Below, one piece after another: positions 23,579-34,649 of a stretch of DNA of 64,000 nt (position 1 is the stretch's first letter; every line of letters starts with the position of its first letter). This stretch comes from Cytidiella melzeri. Lineage: Eukaryota; Basidiomycota; Agaricomycetes; Polyporales; Irpicaceae. The notes beneath the pieces were generated by a model. It had not been told where the DNA came from, searched no databases, and was given only the letters and a program-made list of their open reading frames with translations. The translations under genes were made by a program, and so were the position numbers. The stretch spans positions 62,001 through 126,000 of the forward strand of contig JABYQR010000097.1 of the NCBI GenBank assembly GCA_022592445.1, given 5' to 3'.

Positions 23579-25497
23579 AACAGTGTTGCGTCAATGGTGT
23601 CGTCTGCTAGGTCCGTCAGCCAGTCCTGTCACAAGTTGTTACACTCCTCAACCGCGACAAGCAAAGGAGACACGCTTTTGGAACATGGACGGCTGGGGAG
23701 AGCCTAGTCGTCTGCGATTGTACGTGGAAACCTGCATTCGTTTTAAAAGTATTGCCGCCGCGAGGTGCTGGCTTCCCGCATGCGCTTTTTAATCTATTAC
23801 ATTTGTCTTTGTTCTTCTCCTTCCTGATTTTGCTGTATCGATCTCCGACCATATGCCCCGCATAGGGCCTGATCAGATTTGATTCACGATTTTGCTTTCC
23901 GAAGAGTTTTCGCCTTTTATGTCCGAGCTGGGGGTGCCGCTGCTTCCGGGGCGAAAGCTACAGTCTCTGAGCACACCATTGGCTTTCGCACTTAACCTCC
24001 CGACGCGCAGACGCTGATGCGGCACTGACTGCGTAATTTATGTCATGAATTCTCCGCTCATCATTGTGATGATGTTATTCATAACCGTACTGATGTCCAT
24101 AATAGTGTGTTTGTACTCTGCAAAATTCGGAAGAGTCCGCGAAGAGTGATAAGTGAACGTTGGATAACGAGAGGTGCAAACACGGTGCAATCAGGCGATG
24201 GAGAGCAAATTCAGAACCATGTAAGGACTCAACATACCTCACTACACTATCGTGCTCGTCAGTACGTGTGGTGGATATTTGGGAGTACACGTTACTCATT
24301 TTAGGCCACACAGGATCTCTGGTTATGCAGAAAATTACCCGTTGCCGGCATAGCTGGCCTACGCCTCCGGTCAATCGTCGCCAAACGTCACACAGAGCTT
24401 TCTATACATTATACATTCCAACGCTGTCAGAAGAAGTCATCAGTATTTCCGGCAGATGCTCCCACGATCATCATACACTGGCAGAACACTATGCGCTCTA
24501 CGGCACCTCCATCATAGCGGACGCGGAGAGCATCAGAGTCTCGCAGAGGCGAGGACGAAGTACTTTTGGCCTGGCGTACGTTATACATGCTGTCCATCTG
24601 TTCTCGGTATGCTGTATCACGAACCTTGTCAGTATTGTCACATGGAGGACTCTCAACATCTTGAAGCCGCCGTTGTTCAATCTAGGAATGTTCAATAGAC
24701 CGAACGAATGTTCGGCCCTCATCACCAGACAGACGACGAATACGGCGCTGTCATGAACATGATGATCCGGTATCGGGAACCGTTATTGGTAATATGACCC
24801 TGTCGCGTCCTGCTCTCAAGTGCGCAATCATGGCGCGTAAACCTGCACCTCAACTACCTGTGCCAACTGTTCGGATAAGGTCACATCGTACGACGTGCGC
24901 GCGCAATACAGAGCTGTGCTAGTCAAGCATGAGAGCTACTCATCGGCATCCTCAATATACCGAAGGACGTGAGTATTCTTTGAACAATGCCTGTCTCCGC
25001 AACGCTAACAAAATCTCAACGTCACGTCTTGCGCAGTGCATGCACATTGCTTACTCTGCAGCGTTTTCTTTCTAAACGAGGCGTATTGACAGACGCCAGG
25101 GGGTGTCCGTCAGTTGTGCGGCAGCACCTTCAAGCCTACGGACGCTCCGCTGCAGGAGTTGGAATTGATATCTCGGAAGTGAAGGTATGTGAGTACCCCA
25201 AAGAGAGGCGTTACCTACACGATAGCTGACGTGACTAGGAGGGGGGCTCTGATCAGGCAGAGACAAATGCACCTCGCAATCACGGAGTTTGCTCATACAA
25301 GCAAGTGCCATAAAACGCATTGCATCGGTTTCACGCTATGGTAAATTCAGAATTGGCCGGGCTCGTATCAAATAACTCTTCGTCTGAATAAATAGGCCCA
25401 AGCGGGCTGCCTAGATGAAACAGAGCTACATATCCCCTCTTCCTCATATCCTGCTACCTAAACCTCTTCACTTCTTCAGCCTCAAATATTCGCTATC
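23579..25497. other. Spacer between dsRBD copies B and C
   Basis: No intact gene. It contains a decayed Ty3/gypsy integrase fragment (24504-24638). Around 25090-25150, sequence reading DARGCPSVVRQHLQAYG loosely resembles a dsRBD helix 2 and could be the remnant of a fourth copy, but the rest of the domain is not visible. Confidence 0.45.
24504..24638 (+). pseudogene. Decayed Ty3/gypsy integrase zinc-binding fragment
   Basis: One frame reads HLHHSGRGEHQSLAEARTKY, then FWPGV, and ends EPCQYC. This reproduces the retroviral-type integrase H2C2 finger: two His, about 31 residues, then Cys-x2-Cys, with the typical R/K-x-(Y/F)-WPG(M/V) signature between them. Reverse transcriptase and the integrase core are not found nearby, and there are stops on both sides. 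I read it as a relic of a Ty3/gypsy element. The match is by eye only. Confidence 0.45.
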
Positions 25498-25875
25498 ATG
25501 TCGAACAGATGTAAGTCAAAGCATGCTGGATCTCTAGCGTAACGACACTGATGTCTTCCTCAGCTTACGCAGTCAGTCTCAACAACCGTACGTCTCCACC
25601 ATACTCCAGACTCGTTCGAGCGCGCTCATCCCGCGGACAGACTTCCAGAATAAGCAGCAAGGATATGCCCTGAGTATGCATGAGGATCGCAACTCTGCGG
25701 GCGAGTGGGTCATCTCGTACAAAGGCATGCGTTCTCCGCTTTCACTGAGTGACCGCGCTGATTGTTTGCACCAGTGAATAACGAGGTCAAGGGGCAGGCC
25801 ACAGCTGTGAAGAAACACGACGCAAAAGAAGCTGCGGCTCAAAGGGCTCTTCAGGCGCTCGGCGTCGACGTGTAA
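25498..25875 (+). CDS. Single-domain dsRNA-binding mini-protein, copy C
   Basis: Exons 25498-25510, 25564-25587, 25641-25724 and 25775-25875 encode 73 residues. Exon 2 (24 bases) and exon 4 (101 bases) have exactly the same lengths as in copy B, and all introns are phase 1. Intron 3 must start with GC (AAAG|GCATGC...CACCAG), a GC-AG intron. Helix 1 has SLNNHFQNKQQGYALS. The GPxHxP loop is replaced by NSAGEWVISYK, so the minor-groove contact is changed. Helix 2 starts with a classic VKKHDAKEAAAQRALQALG, so the Lys cluster that binds phosphates is intact. It thus complements copy A, which keeps the loop but not the lysines. Function beyond RNA-duplex binding is unknown. Confidence 0.75.
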
Positions 25876-26512
25876 AGATAATTACGATGTGTGATGTCGG
25901 CGACTTGTTCTCTTAATTGTAGCCTGATGCCTTTTGGGGCCGCTCGGCTGGCACTTTAGCCTCACAACGACACCTGCCATTTTTGTTGATTGTACACTGT
26001 TAAATCCAAGTTCCGATTCAATCCCCGAATTTGTAAACTCCTGTTGTTCGACACTTGCTTCTGCCCTTCACCATACCGCAGTGAAAATGTCCAGACGGTC
26101 CATCTTTCCGCTGCTCGTGGCAGGTACCACCGGTGAGACGCTTCAAGAGATAACACGTCGATTGTCGACTGATGGTCTATGTGAAGGTATACTGTCTGGT
26201 GTCTACATTTTCAAGCCTCTCCTCGACAACGAGTCATCGAGGTGTGGGCAACGACCAAAGATCCCACATAGTATGATCCTGACAACAACTCATTTCACAG
26301 CGTTAATCAGCCTATTGTTCGGAGCAATGCAAGTACTCCGTTCTCAGAATTGTCTCAATCTTCGGATGTCACTATGCCCGCGCAGCCAGCCAATTCAGAA
26401 AATAAAAGTAGCTGAGGTTGAGAACATTGTATACACATGTTGCTGCAAGCCTTCAACTTTGCTCGATATCCGCGGGTAAAAACTGATAGATAGCTATATT
26501 TACGCATATACA
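25876..26512. other. Convergent spacer between dsRBD copy C and SAD1
   Basis: Probably the 3' flanks of both genes. A 181-codon plus frame at 25934-26479 has no recognisable features and lies in AT-rich sequence; I do not call it. Confidence 0.5.
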
Positions 26513-28502
26513 TCACAACCTATCAACGCCCATAACAGCAGACGCAGTGCCCCCATTCGACGGACCTGAGTTTGCCCGACGTTCCCAGATCTGCGTGAAC
26601 GTTGTCAGGTTCGTATATATCAGTATGACACCGAACAGCCTCACTTGAAGGACCGTCTCTCCGAGGAATATCATCTCCTTTCGGATTTCCTCGACAAGGA
26701 GGTCTTGGATTTGGAACCAACGCTCCGTTTCACCGCCCCCAGCACCGGCGCGCAGATGAACTTTGTACACAGTATTTTCTTTGTCCCTAGTGGTGCCCGC
26801 TACACTTTCGTGTGTAACATTAGCGATTAAATCGTACATGGTGGAACTGCGTGATTCAGGAGCATCCAAGTCTACCTCGTTGAACCAAGTCAATACCAGG
26901 GTGCCATCGACAGTATTCTAGCTTACATTCTCGAAAGTCTAGTCCCCTTAGCGGGAAATTGACAATGGTGGGATTCTTTTCTTCGACGAAGATGTTTTTC
27001 GTGAAACGTTTGAAATGGAGAATGATGTATGAAGGTAAACGTTGCAGTTTATACCGGCGCAGCTGACCAGCGGACTCCTGCATGAGATGATTGTCAGCGC
27101 GAAGCACATGGCGAGATGCTAAGTACACAAACCTGTGTTGTACGGCCGTCATATTTAGCCAGGATCGATTGAATGCTGACTTGTGGGATGATGTTTTTTT
27201 CTACTGCGTCTTGGAACAACGGCGGTGGTGGGAGATCGACCGCCAGGAACAAGAATGGAGACTTGGTCGTCTTGGTCTCTATTATCCAAAATCAATCGTC
27301 AGGAACACGTTCGACATGGAATAGCATAACACACCTCTATCAATGTCAAAGAAAGGTTTTTCGCTCTCTCGCGCGTTGGAGCGTACGAGAACCTGCTGCG
27401 TTTCCATCCTCAGTTCGCCCTGGAAAGTAGAGAAGATGACACCTAGAACAATGACATTATGAATACCGTTGCTAGGCACAACAAATACTAACTCGAGTCT
27501 CTCCGTTTTGTACCGCCGAGATCTTTGTGAAGCGAGTTGAGAAGCCACGACAGAAAATCTGCTGGATCTCCTTGTTGCTCTAAACGGAACTTTCCTGCGC
27601 TAGCCCTGCCCACTTCCTGCAAAAATTCATGCGGACTGACCTGGCTTTTGAAAAGCCTGGGGTTCCATACTTTTTTTGCGAGAGCGGCGAACCGCTTCAA
27701 GAGCTCAGACTCTTTTCCGCGAAAGTTGGAGAGCAGCAGATAGTCGCGTAGTGGAGGGATATGCAGCAGCGAGTGAATGATGACATTCATGTGGTCATTC
27801 CGCTTGATGTTGTTGAGGCCGATGTAACCGGAGGTATACGGCTGATGCGACAGGTCATAGGAGGGCTTGTTGAGATGTGCAGACGTGGAGAGGCTGGAAA
27901 CAGATGTCTTTGTGAACGACGGAGCTAGCACGAATGAAATGTCTTCTAGCGATGGGTCAGATACAAGATAGCCATCAGGTAACACGTACACCTAATGATA
28001 TGTCAGAAGGTATAGCAAGCGCGTAAAATCAAGTCGCTCTCACCTTGGTAGTCTCAAGGTTGATAAAGACGTGGTGGTCGTCGTGAATCGCGTGGGCGTA
28101 CGCGTATGAGCTTCGCCCCCTGCCTTGGAAGTATTTCCCACATACAAGGCAGCCATAGATATTGATGTTGGACAGCGACACAGAGCACACTTTCTCGAAG
28201 TCAAAGTCGAGTGCAGCTCGATTGATCTACATAGGACAGTTGAATAGCTGGCGAAATATGAAGTTCATGATCGTACGTACCGTGTCAAGGTATAAGTCGG
28301 ACGCACGAGATGGATCTGACTGCTCTTCAGGACTGCCGTCGTCGTCGGCATCATCCACCTCACTTCCAGTGCTGTCGAGGGATGACTTTGTTATCCTTCC
28401 GTCCGGTGCATCGTCTTCGTCTTCGCCTACTACACGTGCTCTTTTCAGAGGTCGGTCATCGAGCTCGTCGCGTCTGCCATTGTCTGCAGTGCTACTGGCC
28501 AT
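26513..28502 (-). CDS. SAD1: U4/U6.U5 tri-snRNP factor SAD1/USP39
   Basis: Eight exons: 28502-28281, 28226-28044, 27991-27493, 27442-27335, 27278-27133, 27077-26927, 26871-26645, 26590-26513; 537 residues. An acidic N-terminus (1-75) is followed by a ZnF-UBP finger (about 80-150) containing INIYGCLVCGKYFQGRGRSS and HHVFINLETTKVYVLPDGY. A USP-type fold then runs to the end. The catalytic Cys box is degenerate: GLNNIKRNDHMN has Asp where active deubiquitinases have Cys, as in other SAD1/USP39 proteins. It is therefore a structural, non-catalytic USP that helps the tri-snRNP join the spliceosome. The C-terminus includes YDLIANVTHES and a final IWERR segment typical of the family. It is divergent from RSM22 and shares a 269-base promoter with it. 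Confidence 0.93.
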
Positions 28503-28771
28503 AGCTCTTCTTAGAAATGTATTTTGTGGCGTAGACGAGCAGTTTACTGCAGTCAGCTGGGAGTTCTAGCAGAATGTAGGCGCAGAGTGTGGCCAGGTTT
28601 AAGTTTAATGGGCGCCTGTGTCAGAGAGCTAACCGCGTCCTCGACATTGTTATCCTCGACTGTCTTCAACCTCGACACTTGCTATAGACCCGACCTCAAC
28701 CATCTGTGGAATACCATAGCTACGTATGCTGTAGACCTCTGGAGCCTCCCTAAAACATCCCATTTAACACT
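28503..28771. promoter_or_regulatory. Shared divergent promoter SAD1/RSM22
   Basis: Only 269 bases separate the two start codons, so regulatory sequence is necessarily shared or overlapping. I see no clear TATA box. Confidence 0.55.
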
Positions 28772-31027
28772 ATGCTTCGCTCTCTTTCGCGTAGCCACGC
28801 TGTTGCTGTTCATCAGACACGCAAGCTCTCTACCTCTAAAGTTCTGCGATCACAGGTTCCCAATGCTCGACTGGAAGTCGGCCCCTCATTTGAGGAGTTT
28901 ATGAAGAATGCGAGCGACATGGGGAGCTGGAAAGCCCACTCTGAGACTCCCCGCCGCGCTGCTCGCGAGTTGGAGGTCTACCCGGATGATCCTCTGGCAA
29001 CACAAGACTATCTGTCCTTTGAAGAACTTGACTTGATGGACACCGCGGAAGATAAACATACCAGAAAATCTCCTGCTGCACGCTTTGGGAGTCAACGACA
29101 CGGGACTATATTGCTGCCGCTTGAATTGCAAGGGGCCGTTACAAAACTGATTTCAGGTATGGGTGCCCAACTCGTTGTTTTGGTGTGCTGAAAGTCACTG
29201 AATAGGATCTGACAAGCCCATGTTGCACGTCGACGCGAAGCGTTTATTCTTGGACGACAGCAACGATGAAGCACAATGGAATCCATCTTACGACGTAAGG
29301 TACAAGTCCAGGAGACAAGCCCACCAGCACGCGGAACGTGATGGCACAGCATTTGCTTCAGTTGCTCTGCCATCCCACTACGCTGCCATTTTTGCAGTCT
29401 TGGACCATGTCAAGCAGAGGCTAGGACCGAATTGGACTGCTCAGCATGTCATAGACTGGGGTTCAGGAACAGGAAGCGGCCTGTGGTTAGTGTTATGATA
29501 TTGAAACCATGACAGTGAGTCTCTACTCATATTCCTCAGGGCAGCTACACAGGTGTTCCAGAACCCCAGCACCACGGAGACGTTGGGGTTGGGAGGTGAC
29601 GTCCAGATTGCTAATTCTACTATCAAAACATATCTGGGATTGGACAAGCGGGAAGGGCTTGTCAGCATTGGCCGGCGATTGCTGAAAGGTACATCGATAC
29701 TTTGTTGAAGCGTGAGTGCAGCTGACCGAGTTATGGAAGATGTCAATCTCGGAGAACTGGAGGTAACATGGAAACAGGCATTCAAGGAGTCGAACAAAGT
29801 TCCGTACACAGAAGGCAATGGCGTGCTCGCGATATCTGCTTTCATGTTGTCTTCTCTACAGACTCCTTTGGCTCGCAAGACCCTTGTGACACAAATGTGG
29901 GAGAGCGGCGCAGACACTATTGTAAACCTATCGATATCTCACTATTATGCGCACCTGATATATCCACTTCTGAATAGGTTATCATTGACCATAGCACCTC
30001 TGCTGGATTTGAATCTATAGCAGAAGCACGGGCGAACATTCTCCGCATGGGCACGAAACAGATCGAAGATCCCGAGACGGACTGCAAGTCTACGACAGGG
30101 TGTCATGTACTGGCACCGGTGCGTAATCATTTCCGTTCTTCTGGCGTCATTCTGAACCCACGTCGTAGTGCCCTCATGATCATGCTTGCCCACTTCATCA
30201 CCCAGGGTCTAAGCGTCTGCTTTGCGGGTTTTCGCAGCGACTACAGAGACCCGAGTTTCTGCGCAAAACAAAACATTCTGGTCAAGGCCACGAGGATACA
30301 GGATACTCGTACGTAGTCATCCGCAGAGGGCCGCGACCTTCACCCGCAGATCAGCAAGTTGGCCGGGTTGGAGACGTTGGCAAGAGGGAGTTGCAGAAGT
30401 TTATCGCACAGAACAAGCCCGTGGTGGAGTTAACAATCGATGGCGAGCATCACTTGGAAACTCCTCCTACATCTATTGCTGCCAATGCTGACTCGTTCAA
30501 TGCGTTGCATCAAGCAAACGCTGTCGAACAAAATGCTCTCCAAATGTCGCATTCCTCCCGCGAGATGGACGAGGCTCTCCGGTCCGAAGCATATCATTGG
30601 CCAAGGCTCGTCTTCCCACCTTTGAAGAAAAGCGGGCATATTATTCTCGATGGATGCACGGCAGAAGGTTTTTGCATAATGTCCGCAGGCCTGCTTTAGA
30701 CTTATGCGCATTACAGGAAAAATCATGCGGATGACTATTCCCAAGTCGCAAGGGAAACAACCGTTCTATGATGCACGAAAATCAGGCTGGGGTGATATTT
30801 TCCCTCACGCGCCTAAGAATCGACCCCAGGAGAAACACCTACCCCCAGGACCCAAGTTCGCCAGCGAGACTACGTTGACGAAAGCATCTGACCGCGGCAA
30901 GCGAATTCAGCATGACGATCGCAAGCATAAAAGCTATTCGAGACTCGCAGAAGAGCTGAATGAGCACAAGAAGAAGGTTCGACAGCAAAAACAATTCACT
31001 GCCAGGAACGGGCGCGCTGAGTTTTGA
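28772..31027 (+). CDS. RSM22: RSM22/METTL17 mitochondrial ribosome assembly factor
   Basis: Seven exons: 28772-29156, 29206-29485, 29540-29688, 29740-29921, 29978-30118, 30169-30667, 30717-31027; 648 residues. The N-terminus is Arg/Ser-rich without acidic residues, a typical mitochondrial targeting peptide. A methyltransferase-like fold follows, with the SAM motif VIDWGSGTGSGLW (near residue 215). Four Cys match the Fe-S site described for METTL17: CPHDHACPL (380 and 386), RLLC (398) and DGCTAEG (542). After that comes the conserved PKSQGKQPFYDARKSGWGD block. The family binds the mitochondrial small subunit rRNA during assembly. The C-terminal ~60 residues are basic and helical. It is divergent from SAD1 and convergent with the uL1m gene, 131 bases away. 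Confidence 0.93.
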
Positions 31028-31158
31028 TGGCTACGCTATGGACGACGTCGAACATCTTGATTTCAATGATAAACCCCTCTCATTTTCTCAAGCATTTGTC
31101 GAAAAGCCAGCCACCGCTCAGCATCGTGATTAGTCGCAGTAGATTAATGTACTAAATA

Positions 31159-32261
31159 CTAGTAGTCAGATATCCGAATGCCAGGCCCTTGTCGAGTGCT
31201 CAAAACCACCTTTGTGATAGCATTCACTAAGGAGCCGAAGATTAGTCGCGAAGTGGGACAGCACAGAAAGTACACACCTGGTTTTGGCCCTGCTTTGCCC
31301 TGTTGGGGAGTCGTGTCTCGCACGTTACCAGTCGCTCGTTTCACCAAGCCGAGAAAATATCTGAAGTTTTTCTCTACATCCTCAACAGGAAAGTGCATCT
31401 GAAAATTGGAACTCGGCATGAATCGTGTGCAGAGTCGCTGTATAGCGTACCTTAGCTATGGGCTGGCGAATCGTTCCTTGCTTATCGCCTGTCCATTCAC
31501 TAGTACCTTTTAAGCGACGAATGTAGCCTGCGATATCTTCTGTCACTGTTCCTCTACGTTCCGACGGCATTAATCCGCGAGGACCCAGGACGCGACCCAG
31601 CCTTGGTGTAATCGCACGAACTAAGTCTGGCGTGCATAAGAACATAGTTGCTTTATGTGTACCGTTTATGACCTGACAAGAGAACATGAGTAGAGTTCAA
31701 AGACGTAGGAGAATAAATACACTCACACCGTCGATCAGCTCTGGACCCCCCACTATATCGGCACCGGCAGCTTTCGCGTCCTCAGCGATTTGTCCTTCTG
31801 CGAACACCAGTATACGGTCCTCGGACTTGGATTTTGCCTCCCGTGGAAGTGTGTAGCGACCCTTTGGGACTGTGATCCCTTTTCCCATGGCGGTTTTTAT
31901 GGTCAGCTCATAGGTAGCGTTCGAAGATGCAACCTCCACTGACTGAAATAGACTATGAGCCAAACGCATGGAGAATAATGCTTTGTCATATACTGACGCG
32001 TAAAACGTTGATAGCCTCCGCGAGGCTCAACTTCTCGCTATCATACCAGTCCTTACGTTTCTGTGCCGACGCAGTACGTTGAGCTTTCGTAGCCGGCTGC
32101 TTGGTGCGTGCACTGAGTACAGCGGCGACACGGAACTGGCGTGCTGAGGTAGATGCCTGAGAAGAATGAGAAATAATACTGTGCAACAACAGAAGACTTA
32201 CCAGTGAGCTCAGAGGGCTACTCGACGGTCGACATCGCGCCGACAGCAATGCCAGCGACAT
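31159..32261 (-). CDS. MRPL1: Mitochondrial large-subunit ribosomal protein uL1m
   Basis: Six exons: 32261-32202, 32156-31998, 31942-31727, 31672-31451, 31398-31278, 31226-31159; 281 residues. An Arg/Ser-rich N-terminal presequence (about 1-45) precedes the L1 fold. Recognisable L1 features are YELTIKTAMGKG, VFAEGQIAEDAKAAGAD, and the signature LGRVLGPRGLMPSERRGT, followed by a later MHFPVEDVEKNF helix and VKRATGN. uL1 forms the mobile L1 stalk that handles the exiting tRNA. The last exon (VNAITKVVLSTRQGPGIRI) closes the domain as in other family members. It sits between RSM22 and mL40, both also mitoribosomal. Confidence 0.92.
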
Positions 32262-34649
32262 GGTGGACTTGCAACTCGACCTACTGTACGAGCGCTCGGG
32301 TTCAGCGTTTTCGGCATAAGCCGTTCATCCACATATGGTAATTCGTACTACCAGCCGGCGCTCTGCACGGTGGAGCGAGTGTGTTATCGACCCCAGGCAC
32401 GATGCACGACCGTCTAACCGAGTGGGAAGATAGGCGACTTTCCCGCTGAATTCGAGCGCATGAGTGTCAAGTGATCATCTCTGGCCTCCACGGTAGCGCA
32501 ACAGTCAGATTTTTTATGGCCGCCTGCTTCCCATGTTCAAGCTGTGCTGTCGTACAGGGCTTGTATTTAAACTACCGTGACTACCGCCAAGGTAAGCAAT
32601 GAATATAACTTGCTGTTATAGCCTATAAACTCCGCACAAGTCGCCTTTAGGGTATGCGTGGGACTTACATTCAAATTGCACTCACGGCTCGTAATATCCG
32701 CAAACATGAGTGGTTGAAGACAAATGAATATTAGCACGGCGCAATACGTTTAGTGACCCGCGGGAACCATGCCGCTGAAGGCTCTTATGGTATGTTGACA
32801 TAGCAGCCGTATTTCGACGTACCTATAAACAACAAACCGTTGCCTTTGGCAAATTCTCTGTAGCATTGCAGTGAGGTCACTGTACGTGCCCACGCGCCCA
32901 AGCAACACGCTCACAAGTTTCCAAACAAGGCGGCAACACGTTACTGGAGCACTTATGATAATAGCTCATATCTGGCTCATGAGTACGTCCTTCGTGAACG
33001 AATGCTCTACCAGAGTAACGATAACCCCATAGAGGTGATAGTTCCGGCTAAGGGTGACATTTCTAAAACAAGCAAGCCGCCTTCGCCCCCTGTTTTGCTG
33101 GTATCAGAAGAACAGTCTAAGCTCCCATTGTATCCGGGTGATGAGAATGCAAGGGTCCTTCCCGCTGAATTGGTCGTTTCGACGCAAATTGACAAGAATA
33201 GAAGGACGACACGCTTCAGTAGGAAAGTTCGCCGGATTGTTCAATGTACTGGTCAAACACATGCTCTGATACGCCCTTGGCGATGCAGAAGCTTTCCGGT
33301 GCAAGAGAGTCAATTCCAGGCCTGAGGACCATCGCTCACAGGTGAGTGAGACCCTGTACAAGTGTTCCACCACGGCCAGGCGTATAGATGTCCGAACACG
33401 AGAACCAAGGGTTCTAAAGGCGTTATGTGTATCATTAAGGGCTAGTTGAATTTCCGCACCATGCATGCTCCCATAGATCCATATCACGAACTGCCAGTTT
33501 CTAGGGTGCAGTCATTCCGCCGTCAGAGGACTACTGTCTTCCACACAACATTCACGTACAGCTTGGTTTTGACGTGCATGTTTCCGGCGGTAGGGCAATG
33601 GGAATTTGCGCTAGCAACATGTCGGAGGATCAGACGTGTACTCCGGCAGAATTTCATGGGGGCACCTGCACAGTTGATGGTGAGCACAATATTAGTGAGC
33701 GGGTCCAATCGCAAGGCGAGATACACCGAAATGAACGAGCACATCGTGGGATGTTGGCCACGCCCAATCAATCCATGTCCGTCCAGTTGCACCGTTGTAG
33801 CTGCCACAATTCTCAGTGCATCTGAGAATATGTGGCACTAAACCGTTCCATCTTCATTCGCTGCAGAGTCACGGCTGCGGCTAGTTCTGAGCGAATGTGT
33901 CCCGGACGGGTCCCTCGTGACCTCAGGTATGAGCAAATGTTTGCCGCACGGGGGAAGTAAGCAATTATAGAATTCTGGTATCAAAGAAGTATGACGTTAC
34001 CCTGTGTGAGATGGGTAGGAAAGAAAAGAACAATTTCGCTCTTGAGCACCTATGGAACAGGTTTCACGCCTCTCCTACGACCATATATGAGTCAGCTGAG
34101 CATTCAGGCTGCCTGAGCGATATCACTTCACAATGCCGGCGGGTACAGCTTCCTGGGACGTTGTCCGACGGGTGTCCTATGTCATTGACTATTAGGAGAT
34201 AGATAGATGTATTATATGTGCTAGAACCGCTTACCAAATGGTAGGTATAACGAGAGCTCTGTTTCTGATGGCAATCGTTTCTGCCCGACTTGCATACGAT
34301 GGACGATATCATCGTAACACCACGACTGTGATCACGAAACGCCGCGCTGCGGCACGCAGCCGCTGGCATGTTGGTGCGTGAACCTCATCGACTCCTCAAA
34401 ACTGCGACCGCAAAGTCTCTCGCTTAATTATCCGTTACCATATGCTCTCCGAGTAGGACGTGCCACCCGAACCGTGACTGCGCGAGTAGATGATGTTGTT
34501 GGTGGATGATTGCCCTCGTTTACCCATGTCCCGGGCGCTGAGCAAGCGAGTGCAAAAGGCGCTCAAGAGTTCGCCGCGGCGCCGCCTTCGGAGTGTCAAA
34601 CGACCGACTCTGTTCCTGACCTCAACCACCTCTCTCGCTAGCTATTGTC
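32262..34649. other. 2.4-kb gene-poor stretch between uL1m and mL40
   Basis: The first few hundred bases are the uL1m promoter. The rest has only short frames on both strands (for example 33002-33325 and 33446-33841, plus) without domains or splice chains. It could be decayed mobile DNA, but I found no reverse transcriptase, integrase, transposase or terminal repeat. Confidence 0.45.

Noticed and set aside
24160..24756. 198-codon plus frame over the integrase relic
   Set aside because: It is not the frame with the H2C2 motif and has no domain; it is a shadow of decayed DNA.
25934..26479. 181-codon plus frame between dsRBD copy C and SAD1
   Set aside because: No domain, no splice logic, and poor coding character in a convergent 3' spacer.
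27770..27840. SAD1 as an active deubiquitinase
   Set aside because: The Cys box reads GLNNIKRNDHMN with no catalytic Cys, as expected for this non-catalytic family.
33446..33841. 131-codon plus frame in the gap between uL1m and mL40
   Set aside because: No recognisable domain, overlapping frames on both strands, no intron chain.
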